From the NCBI RefSeq assembly GCF_010747475.1, contig NZ_VSLZ01000002.1, forward strand, positions 372,001 through 436,000: a stretch of DNA of 64,000 bases. Reading direction: 5' to 3'. The stretch's first letter is position 1, and each line of letters starts with the position of its first letter. The DNA comes from Halorussus sp. MSC15.2 (GTDB lineage Archaea > Halobacteriota > Halobacteria > Halobacteriales > Haladaptataceae). A program made the translations under genes and the position numbers. A model generated the notes under the pieces. That model did no database searches. It had not been told where the DNA came from and saw only the letters and a list, made by a program, of their open reading frames with translations. Positions 32,917 through 41,405 of this stretch are shown here, one piece after another.

Positions 32917-35357
32917 AGTTCCGGAACGTTCAGGTGGAAGCCACCGCTCCGTGATTCCACGAGACAGAGGTGGTATCCCCGCTTGCGGGAGAGTTTTACG
33001 AAGCTCTCTCTCTTTTCCCGACTCAGGAACCCGCCCGAAGTCGCGGACTCGGCCGTTTCGAGAGCCTCGGGTTCGAAGAAGCTCTCGGTGACTTGGAACG
33101 CGCCGGAGAGTTCGTCGTGGGCCTGCGCGACGCCCGTGGCGGCGTCCACGAGCGACCCCATCATCTCGCCGGTCGTGGGGTCGCGCGACCCGTTGAGGTC
33201 GGCGAGGACGAGCGGGTTACCCATCCGGTCACGCATGATGACGTCGAACGACTCCTGCCGGGTGTCGTCGTCGGCACCGCCGGCGCTCACCGACCCGTGG
33301 AGGTCCACCCGGTCGATTTTGGGAATCGACTCGTAGAGGTCCTTCAGACTGGCTCGGTGGCCGGTGTCTCGAATCTCGTACAGCAGTTCCTCGACGACCC
33401 ACGAGGCGAACTGATACTCGAACGAACTCGTCAGGAACTCCTCGAACGGCTCGCCGTCCACGTCCACGTCGTCGGCCTCGAACTGAGTGTGGTGTTCGAG
33501 TCTGAGGTTCGCGTTCACGTCGCTCGCGTCGGCGGCGTCGTTCGCGGCCTCGTCGAGCGTTGCCTTCCCCTTCGACTCGTAGCGGACGAACAGGTTGGTT
33601 CCGTCGAACGCCTGCGACCGGTCGAGTTGTCGATTGGTACTCCCCGACCCGGTTCCGCCGGTGGTCTCCAGTTTGGCTTCGAGTCGCTCGACCTCTTGGC
33701 GGAGGGCGTCGCGCTCGCGCTTGTACTCGTTGCGCTCGGACTCGACGTTCGAGAGTCGCTGTTTCAGCTGCTCGACCTGCTGTTTGCGCTGTTCGAGTTG
33801 CGACCGAAGTTTGCGGACGCGGGCTTGGGATTCCCCGCCGGTCTCGTCGGCCGGTTCGCTCGACGTGCTCGACGCGCCCGGCCCGGACGTCGGCGTGGAC
33901 TGGCCCGACGACGCTCCGGACCCGCCGGAGGTCCCACCCGCAGACGTTCGCGTCGCGCTCGCTCCGTCCTCGGACCCGGACTGCGTGGACGACGGGGACT
34001 CCGACGTAGAACTTGTGCGCCCCGGGGACGAGGTATCGTCGGCTGACAGTGCCGTCTCGGACGACGCGCTCGCGGTATCGTCGGGACCCTCGCTCCGGTC
34101 GGGGTCCAGCGACGGAATCGTCGTGGTCTCGCGCCACTCCTCCTCGTCCTCGAACGCGCTCGCGGCGTCCGCCTCGTCGTCGCCCTCGGTCGAGTCGGGT
34201 CGACCGCGTCGGCGCTGGACTCCGATTGCGCGTCCACTGCCTCGCCGGTCGCGTCCGGACTCGTCCCAGCCCCCGACTGCTCGGTCACGCCTGCGCCCGC
34301 CTCGGTCGCCACCGCGTCGGAATCGCCAGTTTGCACCCCGGACGTCCGCGCGTCGAGTGCCTCTGCGTCCGACGCGGTCGGTTCGGGGTCGGTCTGGCGT
34401 GCGCCGGAGTCGGTCTCGGCCGGTGCGGATTCGCGCTGGTCGGGTGACTCGGGGGGGACGGTCCGCGCCCGACTCGTCCGCCCCGGAGCGACGTTCCGAG
34501 ACCGACCGGTCCCGAGACGACCCGGAGTCGGCCGACGGGACTTCGGAGGGCGTCGCGCCCGTCGGGTCGGACTCGGTCACTCCGCCGGTCCCGGACCCTC
34601 CCGCGCCGGTCGTCGCGCCCGCTCCGCCGGATACGCCACCTCTCGTGGCGGACGACTCGGACGGTCCACCGGTACCGCCGGAATCTACGTTCGATTCGTC
34701 GACCGTGCTCCCTGACGCGCCCGATGCGCCGGTTCCCACGCCTGATGCGCCACCCGCACCGCCGGGAGTGCTATCCGCTCCGGCCGTCGCCGCGCCGGGC
34801 GACTCGTCCGGTTCGTCGGGTTCCGGAACGTCGGTCACTTCCACGTCTACGTCCCGAACTTCGTAGATACCTACTTCGTCGTTGGCGCGCTCGAAGGCCT
34901 CGTCGCCGGTCACGACCTGTTCGCTCTGGCCGACGAACGCGACGCTCATCGAGCGCCCGCCGTAGTAGGCCACGTAGTAGTCCCCGCTCAGGACGTTCTC
35001 GCTGAGTTCGACGTACCCCGTGAAGTTCCCGCTGGTCAGGGTGGAATCGACCTCCGACAGCGGCGTCTTGTTCGTGTAGTACTTTGCTTGCGTCTCGCCA
35101 CCCTGCTCCTGCATACTGAACAGCAGCGGTAGCGACGGATGGGGCGCGGCGTAGGCGGTGCCGTCGGCGTCTTCGAAGTCGTCGAGACTCCCCTCGTAGA
35201 CGCCTATTATCCGCCCGTTGAGCATGAACAACCACGCGCCACCGGCCCTGACTGCCCCCGAGAACTCCCCGTCTGAGAGTTCGCGCAGGCCGGCAAACCC
35301 GTCGTCGAACGAACGGGACTGCCAACTTTCGACCTGCTCGACCGTGCGCGTTTCCAT
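32913..35357 (-). CDS. Large coiled-coil protein with low-complexity centre; two compensating frameshifts
   Basis: An 814-residue protein with three parts. The N-terminal domain (1-165) has motifs like FDDGFAGLRELSDGEFSGAV and GDYYVAYYGGRSMSVAFVGQ. A long Ser/Gly/Thr/Asp-rich centre (~170-520) leads to a Lys/Arg/Glu/Gln coiled coil (~525-585, e.g. LRSQLEQRKQQVEQLKQRLS). The C-terminal domain (~600-814) holds GNPLVLADLNGSRDPTTGEM and ends HLNVPEL. Between about 34198 and 34457 the annotated frame is arginine-rich nonsense, while another frame reads as normal acidic sequence (MQTGDSDAVATEAGAGV). An extra base in G7 (34451-34457) and a missing base at GGG (34197-34199) would explain both edges. 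Function unknown; no signal peptide. Confidence 0.7.
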   Translation of the reverse strand: METRTVEQVESWQSRSFDDGFAGLRELSDGEFSGAVRAGGAWLFMLNGRIIGVYEGSLDDFEDADGTAYAAPHPSLPLLFSMQEQGGETQAKYYTNKTPLSEVDSTLTSGNFTGYVELSENVLSGDYYVAYYGGRSMSVAFVGQSEQVVTGDEAFERANDEVGIYEVRDVDVEVTDVPEPDEPDESPGAATAGADSTPGGAGGASGVGTGASGASGSTVDESNVDSGGTGGPSESSATRGGVSGGAGATTGAGGSGTGGVTESDPTGATPSEVPSADSGSSRDRSVSERRSGADESGADRPPRVTRPARIRTGRDRLRRTPDRPRTDRVGRRGTRRADVRGANWRFRRGGDRGGRRRDRAVGGWDESGRDRRGSGRAIGVQRRRGRPDSTEGDDEADAASAFEDEEEWRETTTIPSLDPDRSEGPDDTASASSETALSADDTSSPGRTSSTSESPSSTQSGSEDGASATRTSAGGTSGGSGASSGQSTPTSGPGASSTSSEPADETGGESQARVRKLRSQLEQRKQQVEQLKQRLSNVESERNEYKRERDALRQEVERLEAKLETTGGTGSGSTNRQLDRSQAFDGTNLFVRYESKGKATLDEAANDAADASDVNANLRLEHHTQFEADDVDVDGEPFEEFLTSSFEYQFASWVVEELLYEIRDTGHRASLKDLYESIPKIDRVDLHGSVSAGGADDDTRQESFDVIMRDRMGNPLVLADLNGSRDPTTGEMMGSLVDAATGVAQAHDELSGAFQVTESFFEPEALETAESATSGGFLSREKRESFVKLSRKRGYHLCLVESRSGGFHLNVPEL

Positions 35358-35717
35358 GTTACGAGGAAGCCACAAGTCTCTCAAATATCTTGCGGCCCGA
35401 GCTTCTACCGCGAGTGCGACAGGAGCGTCGCACACTCACAGACCGTCGACGAGAAACCGGCGTCGACTCTTCAGTCGAAGGTCCGGCCACACGAGGCTTC
35501 GGGCGTTCCCTGCCTGCTCGCTCGTCGCTGACGCTCTTGGCGGTGTTCCAGTCGGAGAGTGAGGCGCGCTACGTGGGAGAACTGTTTCGATTCGGATACT
35601 GCCGTGTTCCACGGAACGGCGAGCGGGAGAGCAGGTGACGCAGCGTTCTCCCGACGTTTTTCTAACGAAAGAGCGTAAGCTTGCAGCTCGCGCGACCGAG
35701 TATAGCACAAAGCGGCC
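35358..35717. other. Intergenic stretch, no gene seen
   Basis: 360 bases upstream of the large coiled-coil protein gene. All frames give arginine-rich products. AAATATCTTG at 35386-35395 (plus strand) would be a plausible TATA region for the minus-strand gene starting at 35357. Confidence 0.45.
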
Positions 35718-35996
35718 TCAAATCTTGGATTCGGCGTCTTCCGCGAGTTCCTTCATCCGCTTGCCGATGCGGCCCGCCTCGCTGAACTCGTCGTCGCTCA
35801 TGGCGGTCGCCAGCGCGTTTCCGAGGACGAAGACCGCGTGCTTGTGTTCGCTCTTGGACTTGTGGACGTGCGAGGGGTCCACGTCGAGTTCCTCGTACGG
35901 GTCGAACAGACCGTCGGTCACGCGCTCCTTTTCCTGAAAGTACTCCATGATGAGTACCATCTCCTCGTGGAGTTCGAGAAGTTCGTCCTTGTGCAT
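35718..35996 (-). CDS. UPF0058 family protein
   Basis: A 92-residue helical acidic protein beginning MHKDELLELHEEMVLIMEYF, the archaeal UPF0058 signature, with a second helical part (HKHAVFVLGNALATAMSDDE, RIGKRMKELAED). ATG at 35996 is preferred to an upstream extension. On the minus strand CCTTAAATC at about 36025-36033 is a well-spaced TATA box. Function unknown. Paralogue of the protein at 30587-30820. Confidence 0.85.
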   Translation of the reverse strand: MHKDELLELHEEMVLIMEYFQEKERVTDGLFDPYEELDVDPSHVHKSKSEHKHAVFVLGNALATAMSDDEFSEAGRIGKRMKELAEDAESKI

Positions 35997-36067
35997 AACC
36001 GTGGATAAGGAACTATCCGATTTAAGGGTTTCTGAGAACACTTCGCACGCACTTCGAAAAAGGAGGG

Positions 36068-36286
36068 TTAGAAGACGTACTCGTCCTCGTGACCCATCAT
36101 TCCTTCGTCTTCGATACCGGGTTCGCGGTCGTCGTCGTCCATCGGACCGCTCGTTTTGTAGGCTTTCAGCCCGGTAGAGAGGAGGTCTTCGATAGCTTCC
36201 TCTCGGTTGACGAACTCGCCCTGTTCTACCATCTGGGCGATCTGCATTTCGAGATGTTCCGGAATAGTTATCTCTACCTTCGGCAT
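36068..36286 (-). CDS. Ribbon-helix-helix (CopG-like) regulator
   Basis: A 72-residue protein that begins MPKVEITIPEHLEMQIAQMV, a typical beta-strand plus helix of RHH DNA-binding proteins, then GEFVNREEAIEDLLSTGLKAY. The last 25 residues are an acidic tail (DDDDREPGIEDE). RHH proteins bind DNA as dimers and often regulate their own gene; no antitoxin-toxin partner is adjacent. ATG at 36286 gives the family start. Confidence 0.85.
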   Translation of the reverse strand: MPKVEITIPEHLEMQIAQMVEQGEFVNREEAIEDLLSTGLKAYKTSGPMDDDDREPGIEDEGMMGHEDEYVF

Positions 36287-36482
36287 TGGAACGTTGGTGG
36301 CTTCGGGAGGGGTGTTGATAAGTCTGACGGGGACGAGTCTGGGTGATGGCGAACGATTTCGTTCGTTTCTGGAAGAATGATTGACCGAGACGAAACCCAG
36401 AATAGGTGTTTCCGAACAGATGTTATTAGAGGCGATACTCGCCGGTGCTGGGTGAAACCCGAAAAAAGCGTATTCCGTGTTT

Positions 36483-36773
36483 TCAGCGGCTACTGAGCAT
36501 CTGCTCGATGGAGCTGACGATGCGTCCCGGTCCCATCGCACTCAGTTTCTCTTCCATTCTCTTTTGGTTGAAGTAGCTCGCGAACGCAAGAATCGTCGGC
36601 GGCCACAGGCCGATGAACAGCCCCTGCATCTTGTTTCCGCGCCCGAAGAACTGATACCACGACAGTGCGACCGACGCCGCCGACGCGAGAATCGCGAGGT
36701 CCGTCGTCGATTCCTCCGCGGCCTCCATCGTGGCCTTCTCGCCCATCTGCTGCTGTTGGCCTTGCATTGACAT
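36483..36773 (-). CDS. Small conserved membrane protein (96 aa)
   Basis: A Gln-rich start (SMQGQQQQMGEKATMEAA) precedes two membrane segments (about 25-42 and 50-67) separated by FFGRGNKMQG, and an amphipathic tail with two basic clusters (FNQKRMEEKLSAMGPGRIV). Similar proteins are common in haloarchaea but uncharacterised. The ATAACAAAGG motif lies 27 nt upstream, at the correct TATA distance. Confidence 0.7.
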   Translation of the reverse strand: MSMQGQQQQMGEKATMEAAEESTTDLAILASAASVALSWYQFFGRGNKMQGLFIGLWPPTILAFASYFNQKRMEEKLSAMGPGRIVSSIEQMLSSR

Positions 36774-36799
36774 TGCAACTCGACTTTAGCACAGCGCGT

Positions 36800-36809
36800 C
36801 CTTTGTTAT
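36800..36809 (-). promoter_or_regulatory. ATAACAAAGG motif at TATA position
   Basis: Third copy of the exact 10-mer, 27 nt before the ATG at 36773. At this spacing it is probably a core promoter element, which supports reading the copies at 13610 and 19392 the same way. Confidence 0.5.
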
Positions 36810-36996
36810 TCAGTGGATGCCCGGGAGTATCGACGGACAGTTGCGGGAGTTTATTCGGTTTTTCGCATAATGGCTCCGTTACTGGCCGACCGTAACCGCA
36901 GTACGGAATCGGAAATCGGCGATTGGCGGTATCGTCTTGCGGCGGAATCCGGCCGCAGTCGTTAGACCTACTTAGATTCGCCGCCGACTACGACCC

Positions 36997-37593
36997 ATGA
37001 GCGTTACCGACGTGACCGACATCCACGAGGAGTTCGACGGCGAACGCCTACCGCCGGGCCAGCGCAAGACCAGCAAGTTTCCGGTCCTCTCCAAGAGCGG
37101 GACGCCGGACTGGGACCCCGAGACGTGGGAGTTCACGGTCACCGGAGCGGTGGACGAGGAACTCACCTTCTCGTGGGAGGAGTTTCAGGACCTGCCGAGC
37201 GAGACACAGAATCAGGACTTCCACTGCGTGACGGGGTGGAGCAAGTTCGACTGCGAGTTCTCGGGCGTTACGTTCCCGGACCTCGCCGAGATGGCTGGCG
37301 TCCAAGACGACGCGGTCCACGTGATGTTCTCCGCGCTCGACGGCTACACGACCAACCTCCCGCTCGAAGACTGCATGCGCGAGGAGGTGCTGTTCACCGA
37401 CGAGTTCGACGGTGACTCGCTCCCGCCCGAACACGGCGGCCCCCTGCGGGTCGTCACGCCCCACAAGTACGCCTACAAGGGCGCGAAGTGGGTGAACGGC
37501 GTCGAGTTCCTGACCGAACCCGAGCGGGGCTACTGGGAGAAGCGCGGCTACTCCAACACGGCCAACCCGTGGAACGAGGAGCGATACAGCTAG
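36997..37593 (+). CDS. Sulfite oxidase-like molybdopterin oxidoreductase
   Basis: A 198-residue member of the sulfite-oxidase/YedY molybdopterin fold. Visible are the presumed Mo-ligand Cys in QDFHCVTGWSKFD, the FSGVTFPDLAEMAG and LDGYTTNLPLEDC blocks, and the C-terminal HGGPLRVVTPHKYAYKGAKWVNGVEF with WEKRGYSNTANPW. No Tat signal, so it works in the cytoplasm. The substrate is unknown; a methionine-sulfoxide or sulfite-type oxygen transfer is typical for the family. Short compared with true sulfite oxidase, lacking dimerisation and heme domains. Confidence 0.88.
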   Translation: MSVTDVTDIHEEFDGERLPPGQRKTSKFPVLSKSGTPDWDPETWEFTVTGAVDEELTFSWEEFQDLPSETQNQDFHCVTGWSKFDCEFSGVTFPDLAEMAGVQDDAVHVMFSALDGYTTNLPLEDCMREEVLFTDEFDGDSLPPEHGGPLRVVTPHKYAYKGAKWVNGVEFLTEPERGYWEKRGYSNTANPWNEERYS

Positions 37594-37721
37594 TCGGCGA
37601 GGCCCGACCGAGGACTCTCCTGCGAGCGCTCGACCCGACGTACGACTGTTGTGCCCCCGCGCGAGCGGAACCACGAGTAATTCAGTTAGACTAAAGGCTC
37701 CCCAATCCTCAGTTCGACTGA

Positions 37722-39077
37722 ATGGAGTCTCCGCCCCGCGACGGACAGGTGTCGGCCGAACCGACCGGCTCCAACCTCGTGAGCCGGGCTAGCAAGCTAC
37801 CGGACTGCGACCCTCGGGCTTTTCTCGCCGGGCGGGACGCACCCCGGACGTACTGGACCAGCCCCTACGGACCCGAGTTCGCCGGCGGCGGGACCGCGGC
37901 CCGCGTCACTGCCGACGGTTCGGACCGCTTCGACGCGGTCCGCGAGGCCGCCGAGGAACTGTTCGACGGGCACGATTTCGACGGACCGGACCGAGCGCGC
38001 CCCCGACTGTTCGGCGGCTTCTCGTTCCACGACGACCACAGACCGGCCCCGCCGTGGCTGGGGTTCGGGGCCGCGGAGTTCGTCCTGCCCCGGACGCAGT
38101 TGACCCGCGCGAACGACGAGACGTGGCTGACGGTCTCGGCCCGCGACGCCTCACCGGAGGCGGTCGAGCGCGAACTCAGTGAGGTCAGCGAGGCGCTGGC
38201 CTTGACCGACGACGAGTCGGCGACCGATTCCCGTCGCAAGGGACCGCCGGGCGTCGTCGCCACGAACTCGACGACGACCCGAGAGGAGTGGGCCGAGCAG
38301 GTCGCCGCCGCCGTCTCCCGCATCGAGGCGGGCGACCTCCGGAAGGTCGTGCTGGCGCAGGCGCTCGCGGTCGAGTTGGCCGACGACGTGTCGGTCCCCG
38401 ACGCGCTCGCGGGCCTCGGCGAGTCGTACCCCGACTGCTTCCGGTTCTGTTTCGAACCCACCACCGAGGCGGCCTTCTTCGGCGCGACCCCCGAACGACT
38501 GGCCACCCTCCGCGGCCGGACCGTCGAGACCGACGCGCTCGCCGGGTCGGTCGGCCGGGGCGACACCCCCGAGGAGGACGCCGAACTCGAAGCCAGCATC
38601 GAGAACAGTGAGAAGATGGCCCACGAACACGGACTCGTCGTCGAGACTATCCGCGACCAGCTGTCGCCCGTGTCGGGCGAGGTCCGGGTCGCCGACCGCC
38701 GCGTCCGAAAGCTGGCGACCATCCAGCACCTCTGGACGCCCATCGAGGCCGACCTGACCGACGGCGGCCACGTCCTCTCCATCGTGGAGGCCCTGCACCC
38801 GACCCCCGCGGTCGGCGGCCTGCCCCCGGAGAAGGCGCTCCGGACCATCCGCGAGACCGAGACCTTCGACCGCGGGTGGTACGCCGCCCCCATCGGCTGG
38901 TTCGACGCCGAGGGCGACGGCACGTTCGCGGTCGGTCTCCGGTCGGCGGTCACCGACGGAAGCACTGCGACGCTGTTCGCCGGGAACGGCATCGTCGCCG
39001 ACAGCGACCCGGACGAGGAGTACGAGGAGGTTCAGTTGAAGTACCGGCCGATTCTGGACGAACTCGAAGATGACTGA
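37722..39077 (+). CDS. menF: Isochorismate synthase
   Basis: A 451-residue chorismate-binding enzyme that converts chorismate to isochorismate, the first step of menaquinone synthesis. Family motifs: KVVLAQALAVEL, FCFEPTTEAAFFGATPERL, VETDALAGSVGRGDTPEEDAE, KMAHEHGLVVETI, IQHLWTPIEADL and HPTPAVGGLP, with the C-terminal FDRGWYAAPIGWFD. It overlaps the menD start by 8 bases, so the pair is an operon. The reading frame is intact. Confidence 0.94.
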   Translation: MESPPRDGQVSAEPTGSNLVSRASKLPDCDPRAFLAGRDAPRTYWTSPYGPEFAGGGTAARVTADGSDRFDAVREAAEELFDGHDFDGPDRARPRLFGGFSFHDDHRPAPPWLGFGAAEFVLPRTQLTRANDETWLTVSARDASPEAVERELSEVSEALALTDDESATDSRRKGPPGVVATNSTTTREEWAEQVAAAVSRIEAGDLRKVVLAQALAVELADDVSVPDALAGLGESYPDCFRFCFEPTTEAAFFGATPERLATLRGRTVETDALAGSVGRGDTPEEDAELEASIENSEKMAHEHGLVVETIRDQLSPVSGEVRVADRRVRKLATIQHLWTPIEADLTDGGHVLSIVEALHPTPAVGGLPPEKALRTIRETETFDRGWYAAPIGWFDAEGDGTFAVGLRSAVTDGSTATLFAGNGIVADSDPDEEYEEVQLKYRPILDELEDD

Positions 39078-40943
39078 CCGCGACGACGCCGACCGGCCGG
39101 ACCCGGACGCCGGGACCGCGCCGAACCGCAACACGCTCTGGGCGCGGACGCTGGTCGCCGAACTCGACGCCGCCGGAGTCGATGCGGTCTGCGTCGCCCC
39201 CGGCAGTCGTTCGACGCCGCTGACCGTCGCGTTCGCCGAGCGCCCCGGCATCGAGGTGTTCTCCCACCTCGACGAGCGCTCGGCCGCGTTCTTCGCGCTC
39301 GGCCGAGCCAAGCGGACTGGCAAACCGACGCCGCTGGTCTGTACGTCCGGCACCGCCGCCGCGAACTTCCATCCCGCGGTCATCGAGGCGAATCAGGCCC
39401 GCGTTCCGATGCTGGTTCTCACCGCCGACCGGCCCCCCGAACTCCGCGACTCGGGCGCGAACCAGACCATCGACCAGCAGAAGCTCTACGGCGACGCCGT
39501 CAGGTGGTACGCCGACCTCCCGGAACCCGAACCCGAGGCTCGGAAACTCCGGTCGCTCCGCACGACCGCCGACCGCGCCCTCGCGGAATCGACCGGGACG
39601 CCGCCGGGACCGGTCCACCTCAACGTCCCCTTCCGGAAACCGCTCGAACCCGTCGAGGTGCCCGGCGACGTTCCCGCCGACTTCGCGGCGGAGGCACCGC
39701 TCGGCGTCGAAGGCCGGACGGGGAGCGACGAGCGCGACCGGCCGTTCGTCCGGACCGCGCGGGGCCGCCCGGAGTTGGACGGGACCGACTTCCGGACGGT
39801 CCGACGGGCCGTCGAGAGCGCGTCGAGGGGACTCGTCGTCGTGGGTCCGGCGGACTCCCCCGTCCACGGGGGCGACGCGGTCACGCCCGACCGCGAGGTC
39901 CTCTCGGCGCTCGCCGAGGCGACGGGGTTCCCCGTCCTCGCCGACCCGCTCTCCGGTCACCGATTCGGCCACGACGACGGACTCCTGTCGGGCGACGGGA
40001 CCGACGCCGGGGACGCGCTCCTCGCGGGCGGGTACGACGGCTACCTCGACGCGGTGGCCGGGTCGTGGCCCGACCCGGAAGTCGTGGTTCGGTTCGGCGC
40101 GTCGCCGACCTCGAAGGTCCTCCGACAGTACCTCGAAGCCAGCGACGCCCGGCAGTTCCTCGTGGACCCCGCAGGCGGGTGGCGCGAAGCGTCGTTTACC
40201 GCGACCGACCTGCTCGCGGCCGACCCGACGCGACTCGCACGGAATCTCGCCGAGCGCGTCGAGTCCTCCGGGAGCGACGACTGGCGCGGGAGGTTCGCCG
40301 ACGCCGAGCGTCGCTACTGGAATCTGGTCGCGTCGGCGCGCGACGAGCGACTGTTCGAGGGCGGCGTCCTCTCGGCGGTCGCCGCGGACGCGCCCGACCC
40401 GGCGACGTGATGGTCTCGAACAGCATGCCGATTCGAGACGTGGACCGGTTCGGCGAACCCCGGTCGGCCGACCTGACGGTGCTGGGCAACCGCGGCGCGA
40501 GCGGTATCGACGGTATCGCGAGCACCGGGTTGGGCGCGGGGAGCGCGACCGACGACCCGCTCGTAATCGTCACGGGGGACTTGGCCTACTACCACGACAT
40601 GAACGGCCTGCTCGCGGTGGAGCGGTGTGAGGTCGACGCCACCATCGTGGAGGTGAACAACGACGGCGGCGGCATCTTCCACATGCTCCCCATCGAGGAG
40701 TTCGACCCGCCGTTCACCGACCAGTTCCGGACGCCCCACGGTCTCGACTACGAGACCACGGGCGACCTCTACGGACTCGACTTCGAGCGCGTCGGCGAAC
40801 TGGACGCGTTCCGGTCGGCGTTCCGCGAATCGGTCGAGGGTGCGGGGACGCAGGTCATCGAAGTCACGACGGACGCCGAGGCGAGCCACCGATTCCGGGA
40901 GCAGGTGGCCGACCGAGTCGCCGACAAGCTGGGTCGACTATAG
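39070..40943 (+). pseudogene. menD: menD (SEPHCHC synthase), broken by a one-base frameshift
   Basis: The ThDP-dependent enzyme that joins isochorismate and 2-oxoglutarate. The 5' frame (39070-40410) contains VCVAPGSRSTPLTVAF, SHLDERSAAFFALG, CTSGTAAANFHPAV and QTIDQQKLYGDA, then stops at TGA 40408-40410 after DPAT. The next frame continues perfectly from MVSNSMPIRDVDRFG through GNRGASGIDG, VTGDLAYYHDMNGL (ThDP/Mg site) and VNNDGGGIFHMLP to a stop at 40943. One base missing near 40403-40409 explains it. The total length (about 625 codons) is right for MenD. Since menB, C, E, A and F are intact, an assembly deletion is at least as likely as true loss. Confidence 0.9.
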
Positions 40944-41030
40944 GTCGGCGACTGTATCGCCCTCTCGTTATAAACGGTGAGAATCTCGGCAAGATTAATG
41001 TCTCAGCAGTGGCGATTCTATCCAAGTAGA

Positions 41031-41405
41031 ATGCCAGTGACTTCCGCCGAAGCCCTGACTGAATTCCTCCGAGACCGCGTCGGCGACCACCTGCGGAGCG
41101 TCATCTACTACGACGACTCCGGCGGTGACGTGCTGTACGTCCGCGACGACGTCGAAGACGAGTACACCGACGAGGACATCGAACAGGTCGTGCGCGACGT
41201 GCGACTGGAGGCCGTCGAGAAACCCCATCAGGAGAGCCTCTACGAACACGGGCCGCTGAACGCGACGATTCGATGCTTCGGCGAAGCCGTGGAGATGCAC
41301 TTTCCCCACGACGAGACCAGCGGGACCGCGGTCGCGCTGGACGGCGAGGTGTTCGCCATCCACAACACGTTCATCGGGCAGTGCATGGACGTGATGGACG
41401 ACTAG
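41031..41405 (+). CDS. Conserved haloarchaeal protein, unknown function
   Basis: A 124-residue soluble protein. ATG at 41031 (TSAEALTEFLRDRVGDHLRS) is favoured; an upstream GTG would add an unlikely N-terminus. It has a helical start, a beta pair (VIYYDDSGGDVLYVRDDV), a helix (DIEQVVRDVRLEA) and a beta-rich end (IRCFGEAVEMHF, TAVALDGEVF). No catalytic motif seen. It converges with the peptidase gene, overlapping by 4 bases. Confidence 0.7.
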   Translation: MPVTSAEALTEFLRDRVGDHLRSVIYYDDSGGDVLYVRDDVEDEYTDEDIEQVVRDVRLEAVEKPHQESLYEHGPLNATIRCFGEAVEMHFPHDETSGTAVALDGEVFAIHNTFIGQCMDVMDD

